Assembly: GCA_905221605.1 (NCBI GenBank)
Contig: CAJNDS010002283.1
Coordinates: 429,486 to 493,485 of the forward strand
Source: Symbiodinium natans
Taxonomy: Eukaryota; Sar; Dinophyceae; Suessiales; Symbiodiniaceae
Direction: 5' to 3'
Length of the DNA stretch: 64,000 nt
The translations under genes and the position numbers were made by a program. Below are positions 51,761 through 62,532 of the stretch, one piece after another; positions within the stretch are counted from its first letter, which is position 1, and each line of letters begins with the position of its first letter. The notes under the pieces were generated by a model. It saw only the letters and a list, made by a program, of their open reading frames with translations. It searched no databases and had not been told where the DNA came from.

Positions 51761-52154
51761 TAGGGTTTAGAGGATTTAGGGTTTAGGGTTTAGGGTTTAG
51801 GGTTTAGGGTTTAGGGTTTAGGGTTTAGGGTGAGGGTTTAGCATGTCGGGCCTAGGGTCTAGCATGTAGGGTTTGGGCATAGGGTTGTGTATGTTCGTGT
51901 GTGTGCATGTACCTGAGGCGAGTGCTCACGCATGTCCTCACGCATGTAGGCGGATCACCAAACCCCCCCCAAACCCCTATAACCCTCCAAAACCCGCTAA
52001 ACCCTAGAAACCTTCACAGAAGAGAAACCCTAAACCCTCAACCCTAAACCCTTAATACGTGTTCCCGCAGGAAATGGCCGAAACCAGACCTCCCTAAACC
52101 CCAAACTCTAACCCCAACCCCGAACCCCTAACCGCTAACCCCTAACCCCTAAAT

Positions 52155-52312
52155 CCTAACCCCTAAACCCTGAACCCTAAACACTAAACCCTAAACCCTA
52201 AACCCTAAACCCTGAACCCTAAACCCTAAACCCTAAACCCTAAACCCTAAACCCTAAACCCTAAACCCTAAACCCTAAACCCTAAACCCTAAACCCTAAA
52301 CCCTAAACCCTT
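52155..52312. repeat. CCCTAAA array
   Basis: About 21 units, the last adjoining the 52319 exon. Confidence 0.92.
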
Positions 52313-52318
52313 CCCGAG

Positions 52319-52378
52319 GCCGGCCCGCGGCCCCGCGTGAAGAAGAAGAGCCGCCTCAGCCGGCACCACGAACGTCGG
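52319..52378 (+). CDS. Basic exon candidate
   Basis: Acceptor TTCCCGAG, AGPRPRVKKKSRLSRHHERR, donor CGG/GTGGGC; Lys/Arg-rich. Confidence 0.42.
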
Positions 52379-52625
52379 GTGGGCTTGCAGAGCCTGCGGC
52401 TGCGTAGTCTAACCCTATAATAACCCTAGGTTCCCTCCTTAAACCCTAAACCCTAAACCCTAAACCCTAAACCCTAAACCCTAAACCCTAACCCCTAAAC
52501 CCTAAACCCTAAACCCTAACCTCAATTAGGCTTAGTTATCCCTAAATAGCCTAAATTATGGGGGGGAACCGAGAGGGGGGGGAGGTTTTGAGGGAGGTAG
52601 TAGGGGAACCCATGAAAATCCCATA

Positions 52626-52730
52626 AATGGGATGTTCCCCCTTATGCTAAAAGTCCTTAGTAGGGATTATGATAGGGCATACTACATTGCCGATTAAGGG
52701 CTGTTAGTATAAGAGGGAACATCCTAACGG
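52626..52730. mobile_element. Foldback element family 2
   Basis: GGGATGTTCCCCCTTATGCT ... AGTATAAGAGGGAACATCC. Confidence 0.62.
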
Positions 52731-53391
52731 AACATCCTAACCTAAAAGCCCGAACAATCCATTAAACCCTGTACACCCTATATAACCCTGTAAACCCTAT
52801 AAAATGGCTTCATAGCGTTTAAGGCTGGTTGAGGCGTTCAAACATTTTAGGTTGACAGGGTTTGAGGTTTGGTGGGGTTTGTAGGGTTGAAGCGCTATGG
52901 GCTTTGATTAGGCCTTAGGGGCTTGTTCTTTGGTTTTTTGGGGGCTTATCGAGTAGAGTTGAAAGAGTTGATAGAGTTGCCAGGGTCTCGGGCTGGTCTG
53001 GTTTGTGGTGTAGGGGTCTGGTGTGCAGCGCATACCAGAGTTTTATAGGGGCTTCGGGTTTAGGGGCTCATAGGATTTAACTTATGAAACCCAAACCTAC
53101 ATCTCTGTAGGTTTTTTACTCTAACACCCTTCATAGGATTCGCAGGCAACCTGCGGAAAGCAAAAGGTCTTGGGGTTCTTAAGGGAGAGTTTGATGGGGC
53201 CCAAGGTCAGGTTTTTGGGGAATTAGGGCTTAGGGTGTAGGGTTTAGGGTTTAGGGTTCAGGACTCAGGCTTTTCGCGACTGAAGAGCCTTCAGGGCTGA
53301 TCCCCAGGTCCCGAAATCGGCCTGAATCAAGCAAAGCCTGAGGCCTAAACCCCAAACTCAACCCCAAACTAAACCGCAAACTCAACCCCAA

Positions 53392-53690
53392 TTGGAGCTC
53401 CATGGTGCTTAATAGCCCAATTATAACTGTACTTTGGATCCGAATCAAAACCATGGGTTGGGGGCCTTCCGAAAATGAGGTGTACCCTTTTGGGGATTCT
53501 TATAATAAGCATTATGTTTTTTTTTTTTTTTTTGGGGGGGGTGGTATATATTCAGGGTATTTGGGGAAATATACCCCACTTGGAGGTTCATGGTACTTGA
53601 TAGCCCAAGTCTCACTTCACTTCGAACCCAATTCTCACCATATTAGGGCACTTAAAGGGCTTGTAAGTGGGATGAGAACCCTAAAACCGG
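53392..53690. mobile_element. Composite family 6 region
   Basis: Two partial copies of the GCTCCATGGTGCTTAATAGCC / GGTTCATGGTACTTGATAGCC end, separated by a different foldback with poly-T and poly-G. Confidence 0.5.
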
Positions 53691-54119
53691 GTTTAGGGCT
53701 AAGGGTTTGTGGTTTCGGGTTTAGGGTTTGGAATCCCCTTACCAGAGTCGTACTACCCTCAACCTTACACCCAAAGCAGCACACCCTAAACCTTCTACCC
53801 CTCTATGCCTCCAGTACACCCAAAACCCGGGCACCCCAGTTGAACCTCAACCCCAAGCCTTAAAACTTACTCACAAGTGGGGGTGTCCGAAATCAAGGTT
53901 ACCATATTGAGGTCCTTATTATTATTATGATTGGGGGATCCTATTTGGGGGACTAAAATGGTGGGGCCCTTATTGTCGAAAATCTCACAAGTGGGCCCTT
54001 TGGTTGATTTTGAGGAAGTCAAAATTATGATCCCTTCTAGGGTACCCTAAATATTAGGCGCCGTATTATAGTAGGGATCCAAAAAGGGACCAGAATTTTG
54101 ACAACCACCCATTTTGAGG

Positions 54120-54182
54120 AAGTCAATGATCCGCCTGCGGAAGATTGCCTTGTGGATGCTGCCGGAGCAACGGTGCGGAGGG
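54120..54182 (+). CDS. Exon candidate
   Basis: Acceptor TTGAGGAAG at the end of a foldback region, NDPPAEDCLVDAAGATVRR, then GTTTAGGG. Confidence 0.42.
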
Positions 54183-54267
54183 TTTAGGGTTTAGGGTTTA
54201 GGGTTTAGGGTTTAGGGTTTAGGGTTTAGGGTTTAGGGTTTAGGGTTTAGGGGTAGATTTCTTGGAG

Positions 54268-54398
54268 GGTCGTGGTACTTAATAACCTAAGTGTAACTGT
54301 ACTTAGAACCCAATTGTAGCCATACTAGGGCACTTGGCGGGCTTATAGGTGGGCGAGAAGTACAGTTATCATTGAGTTATCAGTACCATGAGCCTCCC
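54268..54398. mobile_element. Foldback element family 6
   Basis: GTGGTACTTAATAACC ... GAGTTATCAGTACCATGAGCC. Confidence 0.62.
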
Positions 54399-54582
54399 TA
54401 AACCCTAAACCCTAAACCCTAAACCCTAAACCCTAAACCCTAAACCCCATAAGTACCATGAACTCCAAGTTTGAGGTGTGGGATCTAGTCTTTAGGGTTC
54501 TTCAGATGAGGGCCTGGGCTTCAAGGTCTCGGGCTTGTGGATTTTTGACAGGTTTCCACGTGCCCCGAAAGAAGAGGGTTTA

Positions 54583-54737
54583 GGGTTTAGGGTTTGGGGT
54601 TTGGGGTTTGGGGTTTGGGGTTTGGGGTTTGGGGTTTGAGTTTGGGGTTTGGGGTTTGGGGTTTGGGGTTTGGGGTTTGGGGTTTGGGGTTTGGGGTTTG
54701 GGGTTTGGGGTTTGGGGTTTGGGGTTTGGGGTTTCAG
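54583..54737. repeat. GGGGTTT array
   Basis: About 20 TTTGGGG units with one slip, next to two TTTAGGG units; ends at the acceptor of the 54738 exon. Confidence 0.92.
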
Positions 54738-55037
54738 TGGCCGCTCAGCGTGTACGCCCTGACGGCGTCGCCCCCGGATGTCGACGCGTACCCGCAGACG
54801 CTGTTCGTCATCGCCGGCCACGGCCTCGTCTTCGCATGGTACTATGCCATGTTCAATGCTTTGGAGGTCGACAGCTGTGGCGGTGTGGGCAGTCGGCATT
54901 GATCACCTTGCACTGGACAAGCGTGCAGCGGCAGATTTTGATGCTGGCGTTGACGGCCAATGAGAACTACGGAGGTGCGGAGAACCTCGTCGAGATGTTT
55001 CCAGTTTTTGCCCAGAGGATCGACGCCTTGCTTGCAG
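54738..55037 (+). CDS. 300-base exon candidate with shifting best frame
   Basis: Acceptor GGTTTCAG, donor G/GTTTAGGG. One frame is open throughout (100 codons), but its first half is Arg/Pro-rich. The most protein-like reading moves between frames: WPLSVYALTASPPDVDAYPQ ... AWYYAMFNALE, then VAVWAVGIDHLALDKRAAAD, then NYGGAENLVEMFPVFAQRID. This suggests two small indels (a decayed exon or assembly errors). Confidence 0.5.
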
Positions 55038-55489
55038 GTTTAGGGTTTAGGGCTTAGGGTGTCATTCGGATGTTCATGTTCTGGGGGCGGAGGGGGGTGG
55101 GGGGGGGGGGGGTGGTTAATTAGCAAGTAGTCTTGCAATTTTCGAGGCCGAGTTTCAGAACTTTGGGTTTAGGGTTTAGTATTTGCTGGTTCTCAGAATT
55201 GTGATTAAATGCTGACAAAGTCTAGATGCAAAAAAACCTCGGGGTTCACCACATACACCCTAGACTTGACGTTTGACATGGACACACCCACAGGCCTTTG
55301 GAGATACCCTGAATACTAAATACCCGGAATGAGGTAACCAAACCCTAAACCCTAAACCCTAAACCCTAAACCCTAAACCCTAAACCCTAAACCCTAAACC
55401 CTTCAGGTGTAGGATCTTTGTCAAGGGCTGCCCCCAAACCTCGAAGAGAAGCTCCAGCTTCGTTTGGGGAGTGTTCAGAATGAAAGGCT

Positions 55490-55668
55490 TGGGAGCCCAG
55501 TGGTGCCATTTCCCTTTTTTTGTTGGGTTTAGGGTTTAGGGTTTAGGGTTTAGGGTTTAGGGTTTAGGGTTTAGGGTTTAGGGTTTAGGGTTTAGGGTTT
55601 AGGGTCCTATGAAGTAACCAACCCCAAAAAGGGCACCCTTATTATCATATGGCTGCTGGACCACCGTG
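55490..55668. mobile_element. Foldback element family 8 with a TTTAGGG array inside
   Basis: TTGGGAGCCCAGTGGTGCC ... CATATGGCTGCTGGACCACC; about 11 TTTAGGG units lie in the loop. Confidence 0.55.
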
Positions 55669-56065
55669 AAGGCCCATTGTGTGTCTCAGGGCTAGGCCCT
55701 CTAGACCGTCTCTTCCAGGGTAATGACTGGTAATCGGGCTCGCTTTGCGCTTCATACAGGGCCCGCTTTGGGCTTATGGAGACTTAGATTTTAGGGTTTA
55801 GGGGTGTAGGACCCCCAAAAAACTGAAAAACCCTACACCCTAAGCCCTAAGCCCCAAACTCTAAAGCCCTAAGCCCTAAACCCTAAACCCTAAACCCTAA
55901 ACCCTAGGCCCCAAACTGAGCAGCCTCATTTGCGACTTAGGGTTCAGGGTTGTAGGACCCCAAGCAGAGTAAGTTACAAACCTCCCTGAGCAGCCAACAT
56001 GCTAAAGGTTTTGGGCCTAGGGTTTAGGGTTTAGGGTTTAGGGTTTAGGGCTTAGGGTGCGTCAG

Positions 56066-56122
56066 GCGCGAGGCCCTCGAAGCCCTGTCTACGGAGCTCC
56101 GGATGCACCTTGCGGATTCTTG
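56066..56122 (+). CDS. Locus F exon 1
   Basis: Acceptor GTGCGTCAG, REALEALSTELRMHLADS, donor TG/GTAGCC inside the element terminus. Phase 2 to 2. Confidence 0.57.
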
Positions 56123-56283
56123 GTAGCCCTTGTGGCACCCTTTTGCCCGTCTTCTTTTTTGCTTTTTGATTTTTTTGGTTCAAGGTTCCGTATTTATAAA
56201 GGGACCAGCCCTTTACCGCCCTAAACCCTTATTGTATTTAGGGTGTAGGGTTTAGGGTTTAGGGTGGCTGCTGGGCTACCAAG
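56123..56283 (+). mobile_element. Family 8 foldback element forming a complete intron
   Basis: GTAGCCCTTGTGGCACCC ... GGTGGCTGCTGGGCTACCAAG. The donor and acceptor lie in the two inverted termini (CTTG/GTAGCC and GGCTACCAAG/). A few TTTAGGG units lie inside. Confidence 0.65.
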
Positions 56284-56361
56284 GAATTCATGGTGGCCTT
56301 TGGCAAGTGCCTTCGCTCGCATTGGAGTTGGAGATTCTTGCCGCCCCTGCCAGTCCCGGAG
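56284..56361 (+). CDS. Locus F exon 2
   Basis: Acceptor GGGCTACCAAG; completes Trp, then NSWWPLASAFARIGVGDSCR plus PCQSR; donor AG/GTTTAGGG. Phase-0 reading MVAFGKCLRSHWSWRFLPPL is also open. Confidence 0.52.
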
Positions 56362-56395
56362 GTTTAGGGTTTAGGATTTAGGGTTTATATTGCAG

Positions 56396-56588
56396 GTTTA
56401 AAGAGGGTCAAGAGGCACGAGGCATGGCGTCCATGGCCCAAAATTGGTACGTCCGCGGGCTTGACCTGATACAGGCAGTCAGCCTACGGCCATTGGTCTA
56501 CGAGGACATCTCGAGCATGCTTTCGCATTTCTTCCCTGGACCCGAAGTCCTATACAGCTTATGCACCCGAAAACCTACTAAACCCTAA
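56396..56588 (+). CDS. Locus F exon 3, 63 codons
   Basis: Acceptor TATATTGCAG, FKEGQEARGMASMAQNWYVR then GLDLIQAVSLRPLVYEDISS and MLSHFFPGPEVLYSLC, ending at a TAA within the telomere repeat. A possible donor lies at GAA/GTCCTA. Confidence 0.57.
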
Positions 56589-57583
56589 ACCCTAAACCGA
56601 TGGCTCCGAGTTATGTTGTCATCAATAAAAGCCGGGCTCGCGACGTGTGGAGTTTAGCGTTAGAACCCATATTCCCAAAACTTGTACAAGGTGTGTAGGT
56701 CTTAGGAGGGCATGCGTGGCATGCCAGTGGTCAGAAAGTTATCAGCGCTTGTTTAGGGTATAGAGTTTAGGGTTTAGGGTCCGTGGTTAGGGTTTAGAGT
56801 TTAGGGTTTAGGGTCCTTGGACCCTAAACTCCTCAATCAAGCAGAGGCCTTCTTGCAGTGCTGAATGTGACAAGCAAGAGCCCCAAAATGCTAAACCCTG
56901 CAAATGCAGTCCCCAGAAATATGGACCCTAAGGCCCGAAAGCCTTAAACCCTAACCCCAGCTACTAGTAGGTACGGACATCCTGGCAAGAATTCTTGCCC
57001 TGAGCAGGAGGAGGAGCGATGGGCGGGGTGAAGTGTTTTAAGGTTCCGGGCTGTGCGGTCTTAGGTTTAGGGTTTAGGTTTTGTGGTTTGCTGGACAGGG
57101 TTTTTGTGGCGTTCAAGTGCACGCCCTAGATGCTCAGAGTTTATTTGTCTGTATATACATGTAATTATACTAGAATGACAGATGTAGGTGTTTGTTAAAT
57201 TTCTTGGCAGATATGCTAAACCCTACAGCTGTCATAAAGCATACCATGTCTTTGCAACTTAAAGCTCCTTACCGTAGCAGCAACCCAGTCTCGTTTCTGT
57301 TATTATTATCTTTTTTTTTGATCCCTCTCTCTCTCTGTCTCTGTCTCTCTATCATTCCCCCTAGGTTAGTTACAGGGCATAGCCACCCTAAAACCTAAAC
57401 CCTAAACCCTACACCCGTAACCCTAAATAGAAGGCACCAAGGGCCGCGCCACAGGGTGTGTAGCCTGTGTACCCCAAACCCTAAACCCTAAACCCTTAAA
57501 CCTTAACCCTTAACCCTAAACCCTTAAACCCTAAACCCTTAAACCTTAACCCTTAACTCTTAACCCTTAAACCCTAAACCCTA

Positions 57584-57718
57584 AACCAGCATTTAGGGCT
57601 TTGGGTTTAAGGCAGCCCAAAAAAAGAGGAAACCCGAAACCCTTAAACCCTAAACCCTAAACCCTAAACCCTAAACCAGCATTTAGGGCTTTGGGTTTAA
57701 GGCAGCCCAAAAAAGGAG
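57584..57718. repeat. 45-base direct duplication
   Basis: ACCAGCATTTAGGGCTTTGG ... GGCAGCCCAAAAAA occurs at 57584 and 57672 with a CCCTAAA block between. Confidence 0.8.
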
Positions 57719-57774
57719 GCGGCTTCCGTTGGCATGGATGTGAGGGCCATGGGTGAGGACAGGACGTTGGCAGC
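57716..57774 (+). CDS. Exon candidate
   Basis: Acceptor CCCAAAAAAG, EAASVGMDVRAMGEDRTLA, donor GC/GTTTAGGG. The 45 bases before it are a direct duplicate of 57584-57630. Confidence 0.45.
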
Positions 57775-58005
57775 GTTTAGGGCTCGGGGTTTAGGGTTTA
57801 GGGTTTAGGGTTTAGGGTTTAGGGTTTAGGGTTTAGGGTTTAGGGTTTAGGATTCGGTGTTTAGGGTTTAGGGTTCAGGGTTTAGGCTGGAAGGCTCATC
57901 AGATTTCGGGCTTGGGAGAGTTTGAGGTGTGGCTGCGTAGCCTTTGGATTTTATTGGGGGGCTCAAACCCTGAAACCCAAACCCTTGGGTCCTGCCCCCC
58001 TTACT

Positions 58006-58122
58006 AGAACCCAGAGTAGGCCCTCATTCCCAAAATTTAGGGTTTGGGTTCCCTTATACACACCTTTAAAGCCAAGAAGAGCACCCTTTTTATTCCTAGG
58101 TTACTCCTGGGTCTAGTTCCTG
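58006..58122. mobile_element. Foldback element family 5
   Basis: ACTAGAACCCAGAGTAGGCC ... TTACTCCTGGGTCTAGT. Confidence 0.65.
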
Positions 58123-59136
58123 AAGACCATAAAACCCTACTTCCCTAAACCCCTAATTCCGGAACCTTAAACAACCCTCCTCAACTCCAAGCCACAAAGG
58201 AAATCCTTAACCTGGGTCTAGTTTCCTGTAGCGGGAGATATGTATGCGTGTGAACCCTAAGCCCTAAGCCCTAAACCCTAAACCCTAAACCCTAAACCCT
58301 AAACTCAATTCCTAAACCCTAAACCCTAAAACGCTTCCCAGGGGGTTCCTGGGCTTGTCTGGGTGTGAGCTTAGGGCTGACACCACGCACCCCGAAGCAA
58401 GAAGCCCTAAACCCTAAACCCCAAGCCCTACACCCTAAACCCTAAACCCTAAACCCTAAACCCTAAACCCTAAACCCTACACCCTACACCCTACACCCTC
58501 CACCCTTAACCCTCAACCCAAACCCTAAACCCTACTATAGACCCTGCAAATACCCGAGCCTCGGGGCTCTGAACCTCTTTGAGGCTTCGTGGATTCTAGA
58601 GTTTCTGGGCAGAATTCCGAAGCACCCCCCCGCCCCTAAACCCCAAACCCGAAGCCAAAAACCCTAAACCCTAAACCGAGCACCACACACCCTCCCCAAA
58701 ACGACAAAGCCCTGAACCCTCTTAGAGCTTCACCCTAAACCCGATAAACCCTATGAACCCCAGAAACCCTCTAAACCTGCAAAACCCGAACAAAAATCCT
58801 TTGAAGCCCTATAAACCCATAAAACCCGATTGACCGCAACAACACCCTGTAAAACCCTATGAAACCCTACAGACCCGATAAACCCACAAACCCTCAGCCC
58901 CAGGCCCTAAACCCTAAACCCCAAGTTCGAAACCTTAAGCCCCAAACCCTGCAAACCCTACAAACCCTGCAGAGAACTGTTCGACTGTCGGACCGCAAGC
59001 GCTCAGAATGCTAAGTCTTCTTTGGCCCAATGGCTATATATCCCGCTTGGTGAGTTTTTTTTGTTTTTATAAAAAGACCCAGGATATTAAGAATCTTATG
59101 TTGATTCAGGTGTTAATTAAGGCCCAACTCCCGCAG

Positions 59137-59264
59137 AAGACTGGCCCACGCGGCGGTCGTATTTCCGGCACTTTGCTGGCCTTGTGCAGAGGGAACCTGC
59201 GCCGCATGCTCGGATGTTCTTGGGGAGCACTGCGAGTGGCTGCTGGAACCGCAGCTTCCCTGCG
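59137..59264 (+). CDS. Exon candidate, 42 codons, frame ambiguous
   Basis: Acceptor CTCCCGCAG, donor GTTTAGGG. The phase-1 frame (DWPTRRSYFRHFAGLVQREP, then HARMFLGSTASGCWNRSF) looks best; phase 0 is open as well. Confidence 0.5.
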
Positions 59265-59742
59265 GTTTAGGGTTTAGGGTTTAGGGTTTAGGGTTTAGGG
59301 TTTAGGGTTTAGGGTTTAGGGTTTAGGGTTTAGGGTAAGTGCTCCAGCACGTGCTCTGCGAAGCTTGCAAGCTTCACAATGTGGCGAGCAGAAACAAAAA
59401 AGCGTACTCGCCGTCATCTGAGTACCCCGAATTGTGGGCAAGTTTCGTGGCAACGTGGGGGTAAGAAGAAAGCCCTTGCCATAATCTGAATTCTACGACC
59501 CTATAAGCCCTACAAACCTTTCACAGCCTAAACCCCCTAAACCCTCAACCACTTGTAACTTGAAATTATTCACAAGTTCAAAAAGAACCTCTACCAAACT
59601 CCTCGAAACTGTCCCCGGACCTGAACCCTTAATAACTTCAACAAACCCCCTATAATCCCTACAGACCCTATAAACCCTAAACCCTAAACCCAGCAACCCC
59701 TAAACCCTAAACCTTCTAAACCCTACAAACCCTACAAAGCAG

Positions 59743-59844
59743 GATACCGAGGAGACCTCGGAGAGCGAGGATCTGGAGACCGTAGCGCAGACGCTGGAAG
59801 TCGGGGAGGCCTCCGACTTGAATTTGAGGGACCTCAAGCAGAGG
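59743..59844 (+). CDS. Locus G exon, acidic
   Basis: Acceptor ACAAAGCAG, DTEETSESEDLETVAQTLEV then GEASDLNLRDLKQR, donor AGG/GTTTAGGG; phase 0 to 0. Its downstream intron is a large telomere-repeat palindrome. Confidence 0.65.
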
Positions 59845-60022
59845 GTTTAGGGTTTAGGGTTTAGGGTTTAGGGTTTCCCTAAACCCTAAACCCTAAACCC
59901 TAAACCCTAAACCCTAAACCCTAAACCCTAAACCCTAAACCCTAAACCCTAAACCCTAAACCCTAAACCCTAAACCCTAAACCCTAAACCCTAAACCCTA
60001 AACCCTAAACCCTAAACCCTAG
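59845..60022. repeat. Head-to-head telomere-repeat palindrome
   Basis: About five TTTAGGG units meet about 20 CCCTAAA units at GGGTTTCCCTAAA near 59876 with no spacer; together they fill the intron of locus G. Confidence 0.93.
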
Positions 60023-60057
60023 CCCAAACTGTCTCGACAAGATCCATTCTTGGCAAG

Positions 60058-60148
60058 GCCATCTCTACGTCCGACTCCTCTGAGATCTTAGCTCTGGACG
60101 ACGCCATCGAAGAGCTCCCGCTGGAGGAGATCACACACAGGGGGCAGG
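60058..60148 (+). CDS. Locus G exon, acidic
   Basis: Acceptor CTTGGCAAG, AISTSDSSEILALDDAIEEL then PLEEITHRGQ, donor G/GTTAAG. Confidence 0.58.
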
Positions 60149-60313
60149 GTTAAGGGTTTGGGGTTCAGGGTTGAGGGTCTAGGGTTTAGGGTGTAGGGTG
60201 TAGGGTTTCGGGTTTAGGGTTCATATAGGGTTTCGGGTTTAAGGTTGGAATTTGGGTTTAGGGTTGCAGCCTCTTTTAATGGAAGGCATCTGTCATATTT
60301 TGTTGGTTTTTAG

Positions 60314-60392
60314 TTCTTCGACGTGTTCTTATCACGAGTGGTTTGAACTTGGGGCTCTACAGTTGTGCCGTGCCCTGGCAAAGTTTCTTGCC
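60314..60392 (+). CDS. Locus G exon
   Basis: Strong acceptor TTGGTTTTTAG, SSTCSYHEWFELGALQLCRA then LAKFLA, donor GCC/GTAGTC, phase 2 to 0. Confidence 0.55.
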
Positions 60393-60480
60393 GTAGTCCT
60401 CCCTACTGCCCGCGCGTCGCCAAAACCCAGACGTTAGGAGTTCCTTCTGTTTGGAACCAAATCCCTAAACTCGAAACCCT

Positions 60481-60645
60481 CAACCCCAAACCCCAAACCC
60501 CAAACCCCAAACCCCAAACCCCAAACCCCAAACCCCAAACCCCAAACCCCAAACCCCAAACCCTAAACCCTAAACCCTAAACCCTAAACCCTAAACCCTA
60601 AACCCTAAACCCTAAACCCTAAACCCTAAACCTAAACCCTACTCT
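60481..60645. repeat. CCCCAAA array switching to CCCTAAA
   Basis: About 11 CCCCAAA units followed by about 11 CCCTAAA units. Confidence 0.93.
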
Positions 60646-60677
60646 ACCGGGCCTCGTTGCTGGAATCTTCGTACCAG

Positions 60678-60725
60678 GAGCTCGGGGACCTGCCTGAGCC
60701 TGAGGAGCCTTGTCAAGACACTTAG
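60678..60725 (+). CDS. Locus G last exon
   Basis: Acceptor TTCGTACCAG, ELGDLPEPEEPCQDT then TAG; phase 0 in. Confidence 0.57.
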   Translation, partial: ELGDLPEPEEPCQDT

Positions 60726-60927
60726 AACTTAGAGCCCCTGACTCGGCTCTTCCTTACGAAGCTGAGAGTAGGGACCCGCTAAACCCTAAGCCCTAAGCCC
60801 CAAGCCCTAAACCCTAAACCCTAAACCCTAAGCCTACAGGATCCCTAAAGCCCAAAAAAAGACCTGAACCTTGAACACGAAGCCTGCGTCTGGGTTCAGG
60901 GTCTCGGGTTTATCGGGTTTCGGGTCC

Positions 60928-61083
60928 ATGCGCTTCCGACGTGCGAAGTCAACCTTGGCAGAACACTCGGTGCGAGCGTTGGCGCAGTGTGTACGAGGTC
61001 GCCACTTTTTGTATTTTGATTACTATGAGGCCCAGAAAGTCCTTCTGGAGCTTCTGGGTCTGGGGCGGTGGTTGGTGTGGTGA
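60928..61083 (+). CDS. Locus H: possible first exon
   Basis: ATG then MRFRRAKSTLAEHSVRALAQ and GRHFLYFDYYEAQKVLLELL, TGA at 61081; a donor GTGTGG near the end would avoid the stop. The ATG lies 203 bases after the locus G stop. Confidence 0.48.
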   Translation: MRFRRAKSTLAEHSVRALAQCVRGRHFLYFDYYEAQKVLLELLGLGRWLVW

Positions 61084-61388
61084 TTGTAGAATGTAACCGC
61101 TTCACTGGGAACTAGCTCAAACCAACATCTACAGGGGTGTCCTCTGGTTCGAGCTTGAGTGAATTTGTGAAGTACTCCAAATTGCTGCGTTAGGAGTAAC
61201 CGTGATGGCACGGGAGGTCGTCCAGCTATCTTCCAGACTGTGTAATTAGAGATTCGGGAATAGTAGGTTGAGGGTTTAGGGTTGAGGCTTATAGGTGTAA
61301 AGGTGAACAGTCATCGAAACCCCAAACCCCAAACTCCAAACCCTAAACCCTAGACCCGAAACATTCCAGACCCTAAGCCTTACACAAG

Positions 61389-61495
61389 GCGCCCAAGAAG
61401 AAGGCCAAGCGCCGCTACGGCTGCACTGGGCTCCGCGGCGTTAGCCGACGCGTCGACACGCGCACGCGGAGGGCGTCATACCAGGCCGGGTTGGA
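61389..61495 (+). CDS. Basic exon candidate
   Basis: Acceptor TTACACAAG, APKKKAKRRYGCTGLRGVSR then RVDTRTRRASYQAGL, donor GA/GTTTAGGG. The GLRGVSRR core is faintly AP2-like; not enough to name. Confidence 0.5.
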
Positions 61496-62532
61496 GTTTA
61501 GGGTTTGGGGTTTGGGGTTGGAGGGTTGGGGGTTTGGGGTTTGGGGCTTGGGGCTTGGGGTAGGATTGTAATTGGGATCATATAACCTCATCCTTTTCTG
61601 GGGTGTATGAACGATAAATTTAGTCCTTACGGTTCAGGTGGCAGAGGGGGCTCGGGGTTTCGCTGTAACCCTATTGAAACCGAAGGGTCTTATGGGTTTT
61701 CCGGGTTTTGGGTTTTAACGGGCTTTCACGGTTTAGGGTATAAGTCTCCTATAGGGATAGTCTCGCTTGGATATCCCGCGAGGCCTCTAATCCTGAAGCT
61801 CCGTAAGGGCCCGTGGAACCTTGGCGCAGGCGGCGGTATGCTTCGAAAACCTCACGTTTCGGACGCTCTGGCAGCTGTAGACCCCCTAGATCGACCCAAG
61901 GTGGGGTGGGGCTTGGGGTTTTGGGGTTCAGGGGTCTTGGGGGTTTTGGGGTCTTGGTTTTTTTCGGTTTTTTCGGGTTTTTTTGGGTTTTTATTCGGTT
62001 TTTGTTTGGGTTTGTGGGGTTTAAGGTGTAGTCCAGCTTTCGGCTCTAAACCCAGAACCCCGTTCAGGGTTTCTGGAAGTGGCAGGGGGGCCTGTAGCCT
62101 CACCTTCCGGAGACGTTTAGGGTTTAGGGTTGAGGGCTTACCACAAAGCCTTGAAGCTCTTCATCAATCATGCCACATGCCCCCTAACGAAGCAGCGAAA
62201 CACAAAAGAGTCGCCCGAAGGGCATGACCCTAAACCCTGAACCCTAAACCCTGAACCCTGAACCCTAAACCCTAAATCCTAAACCCTAAACCCTAGTCCT
62301 AAACCAGGAGCCGGGCAGGTGAAAAGCCACTTAGGCCAGGGGCGGGGTAAATACCCCAAACACCCTAAATTCCCCCAAACACCCCTTAACACCTTAACTG
62401 CCGATAAATGCCCCTAAACCCTAAACCCTAGCCCTAAACCCTAAACCCCAAACCCTAAACCCTAAACCCCAAACCCTTCATGAAGGTCCGAGAATCCAGC
62501 TTGGAGCCTGCCAAGGTCCAGGTACAGCACAG

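Larger units (their letters stand above)
56066..56588 (+). other. Locus F: gene fragment with a whole-intron foldback element
   Basis: Three exons in frame: 56066-56122, 56284-56361, 56396-56588. The first intron is exactly a family-8 foldback element; the second is 34 bases, unusually short, so the 56284 and 56396 exons could be mis-set. No family recognised. Confidence 0.5.
59743..60725 (+). other. Locus G: 3' end of a gene for an acidic protein
   Basis: Exons 59743-59844, 60058-60148, 60314-60392 and 60678-60725 (TAG). The encoded segments are rich in Glu, Asp, Ser and Leu. The joint 60148 to 60314 is out of phase, so an exon is missing or a splice site is wrong. No family recognised. Confidence 0.5.

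Noticed and set aside
54492-54899. Minus-strand ORF with repeated PQTPNPK
   Set aside because: It is a translation of the GGGGTTT/CCCCAAA array; low-complexity artefact.
61607-62227. 206-codon ORF, the longest in the window
   Set aside because: Much of it is read through telomere-like sequence (LGFWGSG, FSGFFGFLFGF, GFRV). Only pieces look coding, and other frames compete (YHKALKLFINHATCP near 62140).
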